Positions 24,662 through 33,739 of a DNA stretch of 64,000 nucleotides are shown in pieces (position 1 is the first letter of the stretch; every line of letters starts with the position of its first letter). The notes beneath the pieces were generated by a model. It was not told the DNA's origin, did not search any database, and saw only the letters and a program-made list of their open reading frames with translations. Both the position numbers and the translations under genes were made by a program. Origin of the DNA: Clostridiales bacterium (GTDB lineage Bacteria > Bacillota > Clostridia > Christensenellales > Pumilibacteraceae); NCBI GenBank assembly GCA_015055625.1, contig SVHU01000003.1, forward strand, positions 62,001 to 126,000, given 5' to 3'.

Positions 24662-25288
24662 CTAAATTCGGCTCAAAAACCACTCTTTTGCGCACTCTAA
24701 ACCAAAATCTTCAACACGAGCGTCAAGCGCAACCTTACCGTTATCTATAACAATTATTCTATCGCATAATTCATAAGCCTGCAGTAGGTCGTGCGTAATA
24801 AGAAATAGCCCTTTATCTTTTAGGCGGTTTTTCAAAACGGAGGTAAGCCTAGTTTTCGTAGCTATATCCAACCCCACAAACGGCTCGTCGGCAATCAGCA
24901 TTTCACACTCAGACGAAAGCGCGCGAGCAACCGCAACTCTACGCTTCATTCCTCCGCTAAGCGTTTTTACCTTTTTATCCTTTTCCTCTTTAAGCCCAAC
25001 CTCTTTCAAAACTTTTTCAACGTCTGCTGTGGGACACGCAAGTAAAATGTTTTTCTTTACGCTAAGCTCTTCTACAAGCCTGTCTTCCTGAAAAACGACC
25101 GAAAACTGCGGTACGTTTGTTATTTTTCCGTCAAAATGCACTAAAGAAAGCAACGCTTTTACAAGCGAGGTTTTACCCACTCCGCTCACTCCAATAAGCG
25201 CAACCTTTTCGGTATTTTCGATATTTAAGCTAAGTCCGTCTATTACCGTTTTGTCGTTATATTTTATTGTAAGAGCGTCTATCAGCAT
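24662..25288 (-). CDS. ABC transporter ATP-binding protein (SsuB/TauB-like)
   Basis: This 208-residue ATPase is slightly short for the family. It has Walker A GVSGVGKTSL (about 33-42), the Q-loop in VVFQEDRL, the signature LSGGMKRRVAVARAL, Walker B MLIADEPFVGLD and the switch histidine in LITHD. It powers the importer whose permease gene overlaps it by 7 bases and whose lipoprotein is encoded next. Sulfonate, nitrate and thiamine-precursor importers share this type. Confidence 0.92.
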   Translation of the reverse strand: MLIDALTIKYNDKTVIDGLSLNIENTEKVALIGVSGVGKTSLVKALLSLVHFDGKITNVPQFSVVFQEDRLVEELSVKKNILLACPTADVEKVLKEVGLKEEKDKKVKTLSGGMKRRVAVARALSSECEMLIADEPFVGLDIATKTRLTSVLKNRLKDKGLFLITHDLLQAYELCDRIIVIDNGKVALDARVEDFGLECAKEWFLSRI

Positions 25289-26052
25289 TGCGTTTCCCTC
25301 CTTTCAATCAAGGCTATAACAGCACAAATAACAAGCTCTATAAAAAGTCCGCTAAGCACAGTCCACACGGTTATCGCGCACACAAGCGAGGGGGATAGAT
25401 ACACGTTTTTTGCAAGGTTAATAAGTCCACCCATACTCTTTAGCGCGCCTGCTACAACTTCTGCCGACACCGTTATTTTTAAGGAAAACGAAAAGGTTGT
25501 GCCCAAAAGCGTAAGAAAGGGAATTTTTACGGTAGGTAGGTATATTCCACTAATCACGCGTCTATGCGGAATTTTGTATACCTTAGCCATTTCCAAAAGC
25601 TCTTTGCTTACCGAGGATAAAACGGTTAGCGACGAAGAATACGCGTATGGCATAACGACGGTACAGCACACAACGATAGAAGCAAGCGAGGGGGATAGAG
25701 TTAGACACAACAGCGCAACTATCGCCATTGTAGGAACAAGTCTTATTACCGACACAAGGGGCGAACAAAGATTGCGAACAACCTCGCTCTTTACAGCTAA
25801 AAACGCAAGCCCTACGCCTACAACAATAGACAACGCAAAACCGCAAAACGCCCTAAACAGCGTAGAAAAATACGCCGAATAAAATTGCTCCACGTAAAAG
25901 ATTTTAAGCATATCTATACACACGTTATAAAGCGAAGGCACTATATATTCGTCGTTTACTATAAGCGCACAAACCTGCCAAACAAGCAAAACTATTACGA
26001 TAAATACGAGCGCGTATACCGTTTTTTTAAGATACGTATTCGTTTTTTTCAT
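25282..26052 (-). CDS. ABC transporter permease (SsuC/TauC-like)
   Basis: This 256-residue membrane protein has about six helices and the BPD-type permease core, including SALTVLSSVSKELLEMAKVYKIPHRRVISGIYLP in shortened form as the EAA loop that contacts the ATPase. It overlaps the ATPase gene by 7 bases and the binding protein gene by 4. The family covers sulfonates, taurine, nitrate and pyrimidine precursors of thiamine. Confidence 0.9.
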   Translation of the reverse strand: MKKTNTYLKKTVYALVFIVIVLLVWQVCALIVNDEYIVPSLYNVCIDMLKIFYVEQFYSAYFSTLFRAFCGFALSIVVGVGLAFLAVKSEVVRNLCSPLVSVIRLVPTMAIVALLCLTLSPSLASIVVCCTVVMPYAYSSSLTVLSSVSKELLEMAKVYKIPHRRVISGIYLPTVKIPFLTLLGTTFSFSLKITVSAEVVAGALKSMGGLINLAKNVYLSPSLVCAITVWTVLSGLFIELVICAVIALIERRETQC

Positions 26053-27014
26053 ACATTACTCCAAAAAAAGTCGTCGCCCACGTTTTCCGCAACCGAGCCA
26101 AGAGGCGTATCGAAAATCTTGAGCGCGGACAAATAATTCTTCACCTTTTCCTTTTGAGTATTCGCTTTTTCAAACCGTATATTGCTATTTGATAACGCTT
26201 GTACGCTAAGAGCAACAGGGGCAAGCGAAGAGGACGAGTCGCCCATCTTAGAGTTTATCCAAGCCACTAGCTCCGTGGGGTTTATAGCAGTATAATCATA
26301 GCCAACAAATGCCGAAATTATCTCGTCCACCTTAGCCTGCCTTCCTTCTAAAACAGAGGTCTTAACTACCATTACAGCCTGAGGGAAAGAGCCGTACACG
26401 CTTTGTACGTCAAGCATTCTTTCATACGCAAAGGCGCTCTCAAGACGTGAACACATCGGTTCTGCAACAATGCACAAATCGGCAATATTATTGTCAAGCA
26501 TATTTTTTATAGTTGTAGCATCCGCGTTTATATTGAACAAATACACGTTATCGCCAGTTTTCAAATTTGCGTCCTCGGTGTAGTCGATATTAAGACTTTT
26601 AAGCATCAGCTTTACCGTATAGCCAGGTACTGAACTCAGCTGAATTACGCCCACGCTTTTACCCTTAATATTGTCTATACCCACTCCGTTTTTACTAATG
26701 CCGTAAAGGTTGCCGTGCGTGAGCACTCCCACCATTTTATAATCAGTTCCGCTCGTGCAAAGCTTTGAGGCAAGGTTTACGGGAAGTATGGCTATATCCG
26801 CGTTCTTTTTGCGTATATCCTGTGTTATGGACTGAGGAGCTGAAGCGGACGAATATACGGAAAAGTCGATACCGTTCACGTCTTTTAGCGCATACGCTGA
26901 GATTGCAGGCGCGCCGTCAGGACAAACGAGAACCAGTTTATCGCTACTTCTTGTACACCCAAACGAAGTTAAAAGACAAAAAATCAAACATAAAATTACA
27001 GCAATTTTTTTCAT
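26049..27014 (-). CDS. ABC transporter substrate-binding lipoprotein
   Basis: This 321-residue protein has a lipoprotein signal ending in LTSFGC, then a type II periplasmic-binding fold of the SsuA/THI5 kind: DGAPAISAYALKDV, NADIAILPVNLASKL and GKSVGVIQLSSVPGYTVKLML. An in-frame TTG at 27026 overlaps the ribosome site, so the ATG at 27014 behind GGAG is chosen; it then follows the TM1266-like gene by 2 bases. The ligand is unknown; such proteins bind sulfonates, aromatic acids or thiamine precursors. Confidence 0.88.
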   Translation of the reverse strand: MKKIAVILCLIFCLLTSFGCTRSSDKLVLVCPDGAPAISAYALKDVNGIDFSVYSSASAPQSITQDIRKKNADIAILPVNLASKLCTSGTDYKMVGVLTHGNLYGISKNGVGIDNIKGKSVGVIQLSSVPGYTVKLMLKSLNIDYTEDANLKTGDNVYLFNINADATTIKNMLDNNIADLCIVAEPMCSRLESAFAYERMLDVQSVYGSFPQAVMVVKTSVLEGRQAKVDEIISAFVGYDYTAINPTELVAWINSKMGDSSSSLAPVALSVQALSNSNIRFEKANTQKEKVKNYLSALKIFDTPLGSVAENVGDDFFWSNV

Positions 27015-27016
27015 AA

Positions 27017-27259
27017 TTATCTCCAAAGCGCCTTACTGCTCACGTTTTCTATCATTCCCAGTTTTCCGGTAAGCGCGTTGATAACGCCCATCTCTCCGTC
27101 TACCGCTACGCTTATTATGCTTACGCCTTTTTTCCTGTGCGGAACACCCATTCTGCCAATAATAATATCTGAATACTCGTGCAAAAGCGCGTTCACCTTT
27201 TCGGCGGAACTTAGGTCGCTGACGATTATTCCGATAATTGCTATTCTTGTGTTTTCCAT
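27017..27259 (-). CDS. TM1266-like ACT-domain protein (iron-only hydrogenase system regulator family)
   Basis: This 80-residue protein matches the small ACT-like family typified by Thermotoga TM1266, often annotated as an iron-only hydrogenase system regulator: TRIAIIGIIVSDLSSAEKVNALLHEYSDIIIGRMGVPHRKKGVSIISVAVDGE in shortened form is the family core. A 99-residue frame starts earlier, but AAGGAGA stands before the ATG at 27259. The ribosome site is buried in a terminator-like hairpin, so expression is controlled in the leader. No hydrogenase genes are near; it may sense the ligand of the ABC importer encoded downstream. Confidence 0.78.
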   Translation of the reverse strand: MENTRIAIIGIIVSDLSSAEKVNALLHEYSDIIIGRMGVPHRKKGVSIISVAVDGEMGVINALTGKLGMIENVSSKALWR

Positions 27260-27301
27260 AAAAAAATCTCCTTTTCTTAAACAATGCAAAGAAAAGGAGA
27301 T
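27260..27301 (-). promoter_or_regulatory. Terminator hairpin that sequesters the ribosome site (riboswitch-type expression platform)
   Basis: On the minus strand ATCTCCTTTTCTT (27301-27289) and AAGAAAAGGAGAT (27278-27266) form a perfect 13-base-pair stem with a 10-base loop, followed by seven Ts and then the ATG at 27259. The 3' arm includes the Shine-Dalgarno AAGGAGA. The fold should both end transcription and hide the ribosome site. Confidence 0.75.
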
Positions 27302-27526
27302 AGCGCGAAAAATCACGCTTTAATGTCGTTTCATTATTGGCTATGACAACAACGTTGATTTGTATTTTTCAATTTCACGAGCAACCGAGAAATATCAAAG
27401 CCAAACTATTTTTCCTTCGCTTTGCAATCGGGACAAACCCTTTTACTCAACTTAAAGATATTTGTTTTCCCCTCGCAATTAAAGGTTTTAGCCTAAAAAA
27501 GCAAGGACGTTTATAAATTTATAATT
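27302..27526 (-). other. Untranslated leader upstream of the TM1266-like/ABC operon
   Basis: These 225 bases follow the transporter gene and precede the hairpin. No promoter or known riboswitch motif is clear. A short open stretch of about 28 codons at 27407-27492 encodes a Cys-rich segment with CPDC, but it has no start codon or ribosome site. The region is a candidate aptamer. Confidence 0.4.
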
Positions 27527-28849
27527 TTAGATTTTCTTTCCTAAGAATCCGTAATTTTTGGAGAACTTAGTCCACTTGGGCATTGCGATTGCAACAAACA
27601 CGCAAGCAAACACGATAATTCCCATCCACACGAGAACAAGCGCCCAGATAGGCATAAGCTCTACCGCATAACCCATAGCGTAGGTAGAAATTGCGCTACC
27701 GCCGTAGTTTATGGCATTACTAAGACCGCTTATTGTCGCGCCAAGCGCAAACATTGCGCAACGCATGGGAACAAGACCTATCATAAGGTGGTTGAAACAG
27801 CACTGGAACACGTACACGATTGCATACATTGTTACGAAAATAATTGCTTCCGCGCTAAGACCGAACACCGAGCCTGGGCTAAAGGTAAAGATAATCATTA
27901 CGCCAAGCGGAACAAGGCTTGCGCCCATAAAGAACAGTGAGCTTTTTATCTCGTTACGGGCAAACCAATGCTCGTAAACAAAGTTACAAAGGAATACACC
28001 GCACGCGCCAAGAGCTGGGATAATCATAGTCATAAGCGACGACATACTTTCGGCTTGATTGAAGTTGTTGGACAAGATTGTGGGAATCCACTCGATAGCG
28101 CCGTTAAAGAAAAGTCCGTGACACACTAAGGCGGGCAACGCTATCATAATACCGCTGAGGGTAAGAATTTTAACAAGGGGCAAAGACTGCTGATTTTCTA
28201 TCTTTACTACCTTTTTTTCGGGCTTGTTAACGATAAGATCTTTTTTAGACACCAAGAACAAGGTGGTAAATATAAGAAGCACAACCGCCAAAATTACGCC
28301 TGCCGTAACGAAAACCGTTCCCCAGTATCCGCTCAGAAGCGAAAGCGAAGAGGCAAGATATCCGCCCATTTTACCAACCGGTGTGGATAAAGAAATAAGC
28401 GTAACTGCGGTAAAACGCACTTTGGAATGTAATACGTTTGACAAAATAAAGAACACAGGCGCCCAAAGCATAGACTGTCCAAGTCCGTTAATTCCCCACC
28501 AAACAATAAACAGTACCTCGTGAGTGTAAACGGTTGCCATTAAAATTTGCGAAGCTATAATAACGCTAAGACCTATCACTATAAGAATAAACGGCGATTT
28601 TTTGTCAGCAAGTATTCCGTTTATCATCTGTCCTACCGCGTAAGCAATAAAGTACACCGCGCTGACAGTTCCTGCAACACCGCCCGACAGTACGCCTACG
28701 TCTTTCATAGTGTCAAGCGCTGCGGAATAGTTTACTCTTGCAATATAACCGCACGCGTATACAAGCCAACAGCCTATAAACAATAACACCGAAGCGGAGA
28801 GCTTACTCTCTTTTTTTATCGGCTGACCTTCCATTACTTCTTCTGACAT
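27527..28849 (-). CDS. Major facilitator superfamily transporter, possibly organophosphate:phosphate antiporter type
   Basis: This 440-residue protein has 12 membrane helices in two halves of six with a charged middle loop (about 205-225). The YACGYIARVNYSAAL segment and the ADKKSPFILI loop after helix 2 resemble GlpT/UhpT-type (OPA) carriers. Import of glycerol-3-phosphate would fit the glp genes nearby, but it is not in the glp operons and the key residues cannot be settled by eye. It is probably cotranscribed with the small membrane protein gene upstream. Confidence 0.75.
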   Translation of the reverse strand: MSEEVMEGQPIKKESKLSASVLLFIGCWLVYACGYIARVNYSAALDTMKDVGVLSGGVAGTVSAVYFIAYAVGQMINGILADKKSPFILIVIGLSVIIASQILMATVYTHEVLFIVWWGINGLGQSMLWAPVFFILSNVLHSKVRFTAVTLISLSTPVGKMGGYLASSLSLLSGYWGTVFVTAGVILAVVLLIFTTLFLVSKKDLIVNKPEKKVVKIENQQSLPLVKILTLSGIMIALPALVCHGLFFNGAIEWIPTILSNNFNQAESMSSLMTMIIPALGACGVFLCNFVYEHWFARNEIKSSLFFMGASLVPLGVMIIFTFSPGSVFGLSAEAIIFVTMYAIVYVFQCCFNHLMIGLVPMRCAMFALGATISGLSNAINYGGSAISTYAMGYAVELMPIWALVLVWMGIIVFACVFVAIAMPKWTKFSKNYGFLGKKI

Positions 28850-28876
28850 ATATCTTTTCTCCTAAATTATTTACCG

Positions 28877-29461
28877 CTAAAAATCAACAAGCTGGCTAAA
28901 CGCTTTGCCTGCGTCCGTATCCTTTTTTATATCGTACTCTTTTCCGTTTCTTAGCTTTAGAGTATACGTTCCGCCCTCGTACTCCCATTTTACGTCTTTG
29001 GTAATAACGGTTTTTGTGGGCGCAACACCCATAAATCCAGTGTCAACCACGTAGTAAGAAGGCGATCCTATCTGACCTTTTGCCTTTTTTACTTCCAGAT
29101 ACGAATACGAACAAGCAAAACCAATAGACACAAAAGCGCAAATAAAGCAAACAGCCAAAAGCAAAAAGGAAAATGCGCTTGATTTTTCTTTCTTTTCAAC
29201 TTGCTTTATTCCAATAACACTTAAGTCCACCTTTGTTCTGATTAGTTTATTGACTACTATTGCTATTATAATAAAGGCAACGGAAATGGGCACGTAAGTT
29301 AGCAAATTATTCCAGATTTCCTGTTCTGTAAGCATCCAATTGCAAGCAAGATTGCGGAAAAGATTGACAAACACCGCGTATAAAACTATGCAAACCACTG
29401 CTATAACATACGGCGCAAAATATATGCAAATCGCTGTAAATTTATTCTTTGGCTGTTTCAT
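28877..29461 (-). CDS. Four-helix membrane protein of unknown function
   Basis: This 194-residue protein has membrane helices at about 8-30, 45-65 and 92-115 and one more weak segment, then a small soluble beta domain at the C-terminus with KWEYEGGTYTLKLRNGKEYDI. I do not recognise a family. It has its own promoter and stands 27 bases before the transporter gene, so a partner role is possible. Confidence 0.6.
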   Translation of the reverse strand: MKQPKNKFTAICIYFAPYVIAVVCIVLYAVFVNLFRNLACNWMLTEQEIWNNLLTYVPISVAFIIIAIVVNKLIRTKVDLSVIGIKQVEKKEKSSAFSFLLLAVCFICAFVSIGFACSYSYLEVKKAKGQIGSPSYYVVDTGFMGVAPTKTVITKDVKWEYEGGTYTLKLRNGKEYDIKKDTDAGKAFSQLVDF

Positions 29462-29490
29462 ACCGCACTTTCCTTTATATAATATAGTTT

Positions 29491-29519
29491 ATTATACACC
29501 TATTTTTACGTTTTTGCAA
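29491..29519 (-). promoter_or_regulatory. Promoter of the membrane protein/transporter operon
   Basis: On the minus strand TTGCAA (29514-29519) and a perfect TATAAT (29491-29496) are 17 bases apart. Confidence 0.7.
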
Positions 29520-29591
29520 GCGTTATTACAAAAAGCTGAATTTTCCACACAGCGTGCTTATTTTTCACTCAAACACGCAAAACTCGCTTAT

Positions 29592-29630
29592 AAAAAACCT
29601 CTTATAAGCAAAAGGTTTACAAGAGGTTTT
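29592..29630 (-). terminator. Terminator at the left edge of the signalling island
   Basis: On the minus strand AAAACCTCTT pairs with AAGAGGTTTT, extended by TTA/TAA, followed by a T-run. It ends the island transcript after the zinc-ribbon Sel1 gene. Confidence 0.85.
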
Positions 29631-29652
29631 CAAGTTATTATTCCTTTTTTAA

Positions 29653-30861
29653 TTAGTAGGAAAGCAAATCGATTTCTCTGCTTTTAGCAAGAGCGTTTTT
29701 ATTGCCCTTTTCGGCGGACTTTAGGAACAAATCGTGCGCTATCTTCACATCGCCTTTACAACCTACTCCTTTTAAGTAGCATTGCGCCAGGTTGTACAAG
29801 CAGTTAGCATCGTCGAGCTCAGCACCCTTTTCATACCAATAAAACGCTAATCTATAATCCTTTTCGCCGGCTAAGCCGTAATAATAAATATCTCCAAGCG
29901 CGCACATAGCGTTTGTGTTGCCTGCTTTTGCTCCACTCTTATAAAACTCAACGGCTTTGGTTATATCCTTAGCTACGCCCATACCGTCCTCATAGGCTTT
30001 ACCTACCTGAAAATACGCAGAATCGTATTTCAAATCAGCGCTCTTTTTAAAAAGCTCAAACGCCTTGTAACAATCCTTAGTTACTCCCTTACCAATCTTA
30101 TAACACAGCGCGTTGTTATAAATTCCCTTAGCGTGGTTCTTTTCAGACGCCTTTTCAAACAACTTGAAAGCCTTGTAAGAATCGTCGCCCAAAAATCCTT
30201 TCATATAAAGCATTGCGCAATTATTATAAACTTCGCCCAGTTCGCTATCACTGCCATTTTCAGGAGCGGTTATCGCTAAATTATAAAAATACTTGGCATT
30301 TTCAACGTCTGCTTCAACTCCTAAACCTTGCTCGAAACACTTTCCTAAATAATAATAGGTAATATTCTTGTATGGTCCCTCGCTGTTTTCGAAAAGCGCG
30401 TCCATAATTTTGAACCCACCCTCAAAATCACCGCTTGCAAACAGGCTGAGAGCATCCTCTTCTGAAAGTGGCTGATTGTCTTCAGCCTCTTCTTTGTAGA
30501 ATTGACAACCGTATGGATTGTCATCGGTTTCCTCTTCGTCCTCATAATTGTCGTCGCCATAAAGCTGATCTATTAAATTTTCGTTATCGGCAAGATCGTT
30601 ATCTACAATATCCTCGCTAGCGACAACTTCCTCGTCAAAAGCAACCTCCTCGGTATTATCGAAATCTACGTCAACAACCTCCTCGGTATTATCGAAATCT
30701 ACGTCAACAACCTCTTCGGTATTATCGTACGGAAGAATGACAAGATTTTCGCCTATCTTGTCTTTAGCCTCTTTCCAAACTTGACCGCAACACATACATT
30801 CGTAATGCTTCTTAAAAACCGCAAATTCAGTATGTCCACAATTTTTACAAATTTTATTCAT
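29653..30861 (-). CDS. Zinc-ribbon and Sel1-repeat protein
   Basis: This 402-residue cytosolic protein starts with a zinc ribbon (C5-x2-C8 and C22 to C25). A linker of three DFDNTEEVVDV units and a Glu/Asp-rich stretch follows (about 45-135). From about 145 to 390 run six to seven Sel1-type helical repeats (AYFQVGKAYEDGMGVAKDITKAVEFYKSGA is one, in part). Sel1 proteins scaffold signalling complexes. It has its own extended -10 promoter and lies at the distal end of the kinase/phosphatase/vWA island, together with a second Sel1 protein, so a shared adaptor role is inferred. Confidence 0.8.
   Translation of the reverse strand: MNKICKNCGHTEFAVFKKHYECMCCGQVWKEAKDKIGENLVILPYDNTEEVVDVDFDNTEEVVDVDFDNTEEVAFDEEVVASEDIVDNDLADNENLIDQLYGDDNYEDEEETDDNPYGCQFYKEEAEDNQPLSEEDALSLFASGDFEGGFKIMDALFENSEGPYKNITYYYLGKCFEQGLGVEADVENAKYFYNLAITAPENGSDSELGEVYNNCAMLYMKGFLGDDSYKAFKLFEKASEKNHAKGIYNNALCYKIGKGVTKDCYKAFELFKKSADLKYDSAYFQVGKAYEDGMGVAKDITKAVEFYKSGAKAGNTNAMCALGDIYYYGLAGEKDYRLAFYWYEKGAELDDANCLYNLAQCYLKGVGCKGDVKIAHDLFLKSAEKGNKNALAKSREIDLLSY
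30640..30728 (-). repeat. Three 33-bp in-frame repeats in the zinc-ribbon Sel1 gene
   Basis: Near-identical 33-base units encode DFDNTEEVVDV three times in an acidic linker. DNA identity between units is high, so they are recent or under gene conversion. Confidence 0.8.
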
Positions 30862-30916
30862 ATCAATACCTCATAATATTTAACAAAACTACACTATTAA
30901 TATTATCTACACTGAT

Positions 30917-30925
30917 AGTATACCA
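30917..30925 (-). promoter_or_regulatory. Extended -10 promoter of the zinc-ribbon Sel1 gene
   Basis: On the minus strand TGG TATACT (30925-30917) is an extended -10; the -35 region is poor. The transcript starts about 50 bases before the ATG. Confidence 0.5.
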
Positions 30926-31017
30926 CTTTTTAATATTAAAATATAGTTACTAAAAAAATATTAAAATGTTCATATAAACGTGTCTTTTTTCAATATTTCT
31001 ACGTTTTTAGCACCCTG

Positions 31018-32400
31018 CTAAACAACTTCCAGCTTTACCTTTTTTAGTACGCCAATATTGTATACCAGCGAAAATCTATAATCGTCCACAACGCATGAAG
31101 GATTGCTTTTCAAACTTTCTGCAACTTGTTGAACGTTAGAGAAAAGCGAAGAATCTCCGCACTCTTCCACGCATCTTTGTACTGCTTGCACCATATTAAA
31201 ACCGCAATTCTCAAACTCTGCATTAAGAGGGAAGTCAACGTCTTCATACACCATATAAAATTCAGGCTCTATATCGTTACAACCCTCGTCCACTTTTTTC
31301 AAGCGTGTATCTAATAATTTACTGTATCTTTCAAAAATCACAATCCACTCTTGAGGCGAAAGTCTTTCGTTATGCTTAAACACGTTTACAAACGCTTGCT
31401 TTAAAAAGGATGGAAAGTATGACCAAATATGCTCGCTACTACGCTTATCCGACGTGGTGTCATACTGAAAATTGAAATTTATGCATTGTTTTAACTCGAA
31501 GTCTTCATTTGTCCAGCCATATTTCGTATCACCGTCGTCATCCAAACATTCTTCCTCATAAGATGAAAAATTCTCGTAAAAATATGGATTTTCTCGCATA
31601 AGAAATCTAAATAAAAGCACGGCTATGGCGTAATACTCATTTTCAAGCGACCTATAACAATCCCTATAATATGAAATAAACATATAATCTTTATTGTCAA
31701 AGCGTTTGTTATAATTTTCCTTACCTTGACACATTATAACTTCAGGAGCATCATACCCGGGCGTTGTTTGAGTGCAATTAAACTCGCCTGCTTGTACGCT
31801 ATCCATATCTACCATAGTAACACTAAACGTTTTTTCGTCAAACATAATGTTTTCAAGTTTGACGTCGCCAACCAAGATGTTTTTACTATGCAAATATTCG
31901 AACTGCTTTAACACGTCCAATATTATCTTAACTTGTGTTTTACGGTCAAAGTTAGGATATCTTTCTAAAATTTGCGCGCTAGTGTGGTGTTCAAGCCAAG
32001 ACAAATTGTTTCCTACGACTTTAGGCATTAAAAATCCTATAAAAAAGTCGTTTTTTCTTACAACGCCTTCCGGCCAACAAATTTGACTATTAGTATTAGA
32101 AAACTTAATCAGTTCTCTTAGTTTTTTCTTATAATAAGTGGTTCTATCATTATCGAATAATATTTTTATAACGTAGTTGGGGAGCTCTTTACACTCGTAT
32201 ATGATGCCTTGTCCGCCAGATTTTAAACTTGCACCCAAAGTTACGTTAGTTATGTTACGATTTTCTCTCTCTAATATTACTACGCTACCCTCTTTTATCT
32301 CCACCCCTTCGGGCAACCGGATTGGCGCCTCGTTTTCAAGATACGTATGGGTAACTTGTGTGCCAAAATATTTATTATCAAATTTATCTATTTTACCCAT
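31018..32400 (-). CDS. Ser/Thr protein kinase-like protein of the first TerY-P-type triad
   Basis: This 460-residue cytosolic kinase has a Gly loop LKSGGQGIIYE (about 59-69), the ATP lysine in VIKILF, the catalytic loop VGDVKLENIM, where HRD is replaced by VGD but Asp, Lys and Asn remain, and a metal-binding VDMDS in place of DFG. The TPGYDAPEV activation-segment end follows. Residues after about 290 form a helical C-terminal region. Overlap with the phosphatase gene by one base and a vWA gene next upstream make the kinase-PP2C-vWA triad known from TerY-linked systems. It is last in the operon. Confidence 0.85.
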   Translation of the reverse strand: MGKIDKFDNKYFGTQVTHTYLENEAPIRLPEGVEIKEGSVVILERENRNITNVTLGASLKSGGQGIIYECKELPNYVIKILFDNDRTTYYKKKLRELIKFSNTNSQICWPEGVVRKNDFFIGFLMPKVVGNNLSWLEHHTSAQILERYPNFDRKTQVKIILDVLKQFEYLHSKNILVGDVKLENIMFDEKTFSVTMVDMDSVQAGEFNCTQTTPGYDAPEVIMCQGKENYNKRFDNKDYMFISYYRDCYRSLENEYYAIAVLLFRFLMRENPYFYENFSSYEEECLDDDGDTKYGWTNEDFELKQCINFNFQYDTTSDKRSSEHIWSYFPSFLKQAFVNVFKHNERLSPQEWIVIFERYSKLLDTRLKKVDEGCNDIEPEFYMVYEDVDFPLNAEFENCGFNMVQAVQRCVEECGDSSLFSNVQQVAESLKSNPSCVVDDYRFSLVYNIGVLKKVKLEVV

Positions 32401-33713
32401 TACTCGTTACCCTCATCTTTTAAGATAGTCTTGTTTTGTTTGTCATACTTTAACGCTTTAATTTTTTGAGCGTACGCTAAAATCAGCATTAGGTTATCCT
32501 CTTCAAGCGCGGGATCGCAAACTAAAAGCGCATCGTCAAACGCTATGCTATCATTGTTTTGCAACAAGCCTAGAAAACGTGAAATATAACTTATTATATA
32601 TTCCGCCTTTTCAGTATCAGTCAAGCAAAGCGCGTAAATGCAATTTGTTTGACTTTCGCTAAGCAAATTATCTCCGCTAAGCTTTTCTTTGTACGAAGAC
32701 GGACAACGACGCTCTATCTCGTAGACAGGAGCTTCTTCCTCTTCTACAAAACTTTCAACGCCCGTAATAAATTTTCCAAGTTCTTTTACCGCGCTGTTTT
32801 CAATCGTTCTTCCTTGTTCATTGTATTCGCGGACTATAACCTTATCAAAACCAACGTCGCTCTTGCGCAAAACAGCAATACTCAAATCGTCGTTAAAAAT
32901 CAGGTCGCCGTCCTCGTCCTCATACGGCTTTATCTGATTTTCTAAATACGCATTAAAATCGGTTTCGTCCAAAATTTCGGCAATACGATAACCATTGAAT
33001 AACTTTTCACTCTCCGTATAATCAATTAACGCATCTCCAACACCGTCGGAAACAATAAAATACATACACGCCTTGTCGGATTCTTTTTTGATAATCTCAA
33101 AATAGTTCCACACCTTGTCGGAATTGTACTTATTAAAGCCCAACGATAGTGTTGCAGGATAAAACGTGGCATTTTTTGCGCTGAGTTTATCCTCGCTGGA
33201 CAAAATTTTAAGCGCGCCATTGTCAATTTCGCCAATAACACCGTCGCCCAGTCTGCCAATAAGTGTTCTATCCTCTTTTGTAGCAACAAACTGAACCGTT
33301 GCATCAAGCAAAGTCAGGGGATATATCTTTTTTATATCCTTAATCTCTTTCCAGTTTTCCATAAAATCATCGTAATGGTCCGGATTTTTCTTCATTGCTT
33401 CCTTAGCCAGCTTTTTGTTTTTACGGATATAATCGTTTAGATTGCGTATTAAATTCAGATGCAATTCTTTCTTTATGTCAACTAAATCCATATTGTACAA
33501 AGCATCAAAGTTCTCGGCTAAAAAATCACACAAAAACTCCACGGTAATTTTAGAACCGTGTTCAGCCAAAGGCGCGCTACCGCACCCGTCAGAGAGCGCT
33601 ATTACGCAAACTCCGTTTTTATCTAAAGTCCTAACGTCATCCTGACAAACCATATTATACGACACGTGGTCGTTACCTATGGTTTTGCCGGAATACAACA
33701 CCCAATCAGACAT
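32400..33713 (-). CDS. PP2C-family phosphatase of the first triad
   Basis: This 437-residue protein has the PP2C metal-binding motifs: QDD near residue 24, ALSDGCGSAPLAEHGS (the usual DGMGG region), RLGDGVIG, VSDGVGD and NDDLSIAVL at the end of the domain (about 285). A C-terminal helical region of about 150 residues is extra. A TTG-started longer frame overlaps the ribosome site; the ATG at 33713 behind GGAG is chosen. It should reverse the action of the adjoining kinase. Membership in a triad is clear from gene order. Confidence 0.87.
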   Translation of the reverse strand: MSDWVLYSGKTIGNDHVSYNMVCQDDVRTLDKNGVCVIALSDGCGSAPLAEHGSKITVEFLCDFLAENFDALYNMDLVDIKKELHLNLIRNLNDYIRKNKKLAKEAMKKNPDHYDDFMENWKEIKDIKKIYPLTLLDATVQFVATKEDRTLIGRLGDGVIGEIDNGALKILSSEDKLSAKNATFYPATLSLGFNKYNSDKVWNYFEIIKKESDKACMYFIVSDGVGDALIDYTESEKLFNGYRIAEILDETDFNAYLENQIKPYEDEDGDLIFNDDLSIAVLRKSDVGFDKVIVREYNEQGRTIENSAVKELGKFITGVESFVEEEEAPVYEIERRCPSSYKEKLSGDNLLSESQTNCIYALCLTDTEKAEYIISYISRFLGLLQNNDSIAFDDALLVCDPALEEDNLMLILAYAQKIKALKYDKQNKTILKDEGNE

Positions 33714-33739
33714 AATAAAATACTCCAAAAATCAGATTA

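Noticed and set aside
27407..27492. Cys-rich 28-codon open stretch resembling part of a zinc ribbon
   Set aside because: No start codon, no ribosome site, and a stop just before it; could be a gene remnant but chance is as likely.
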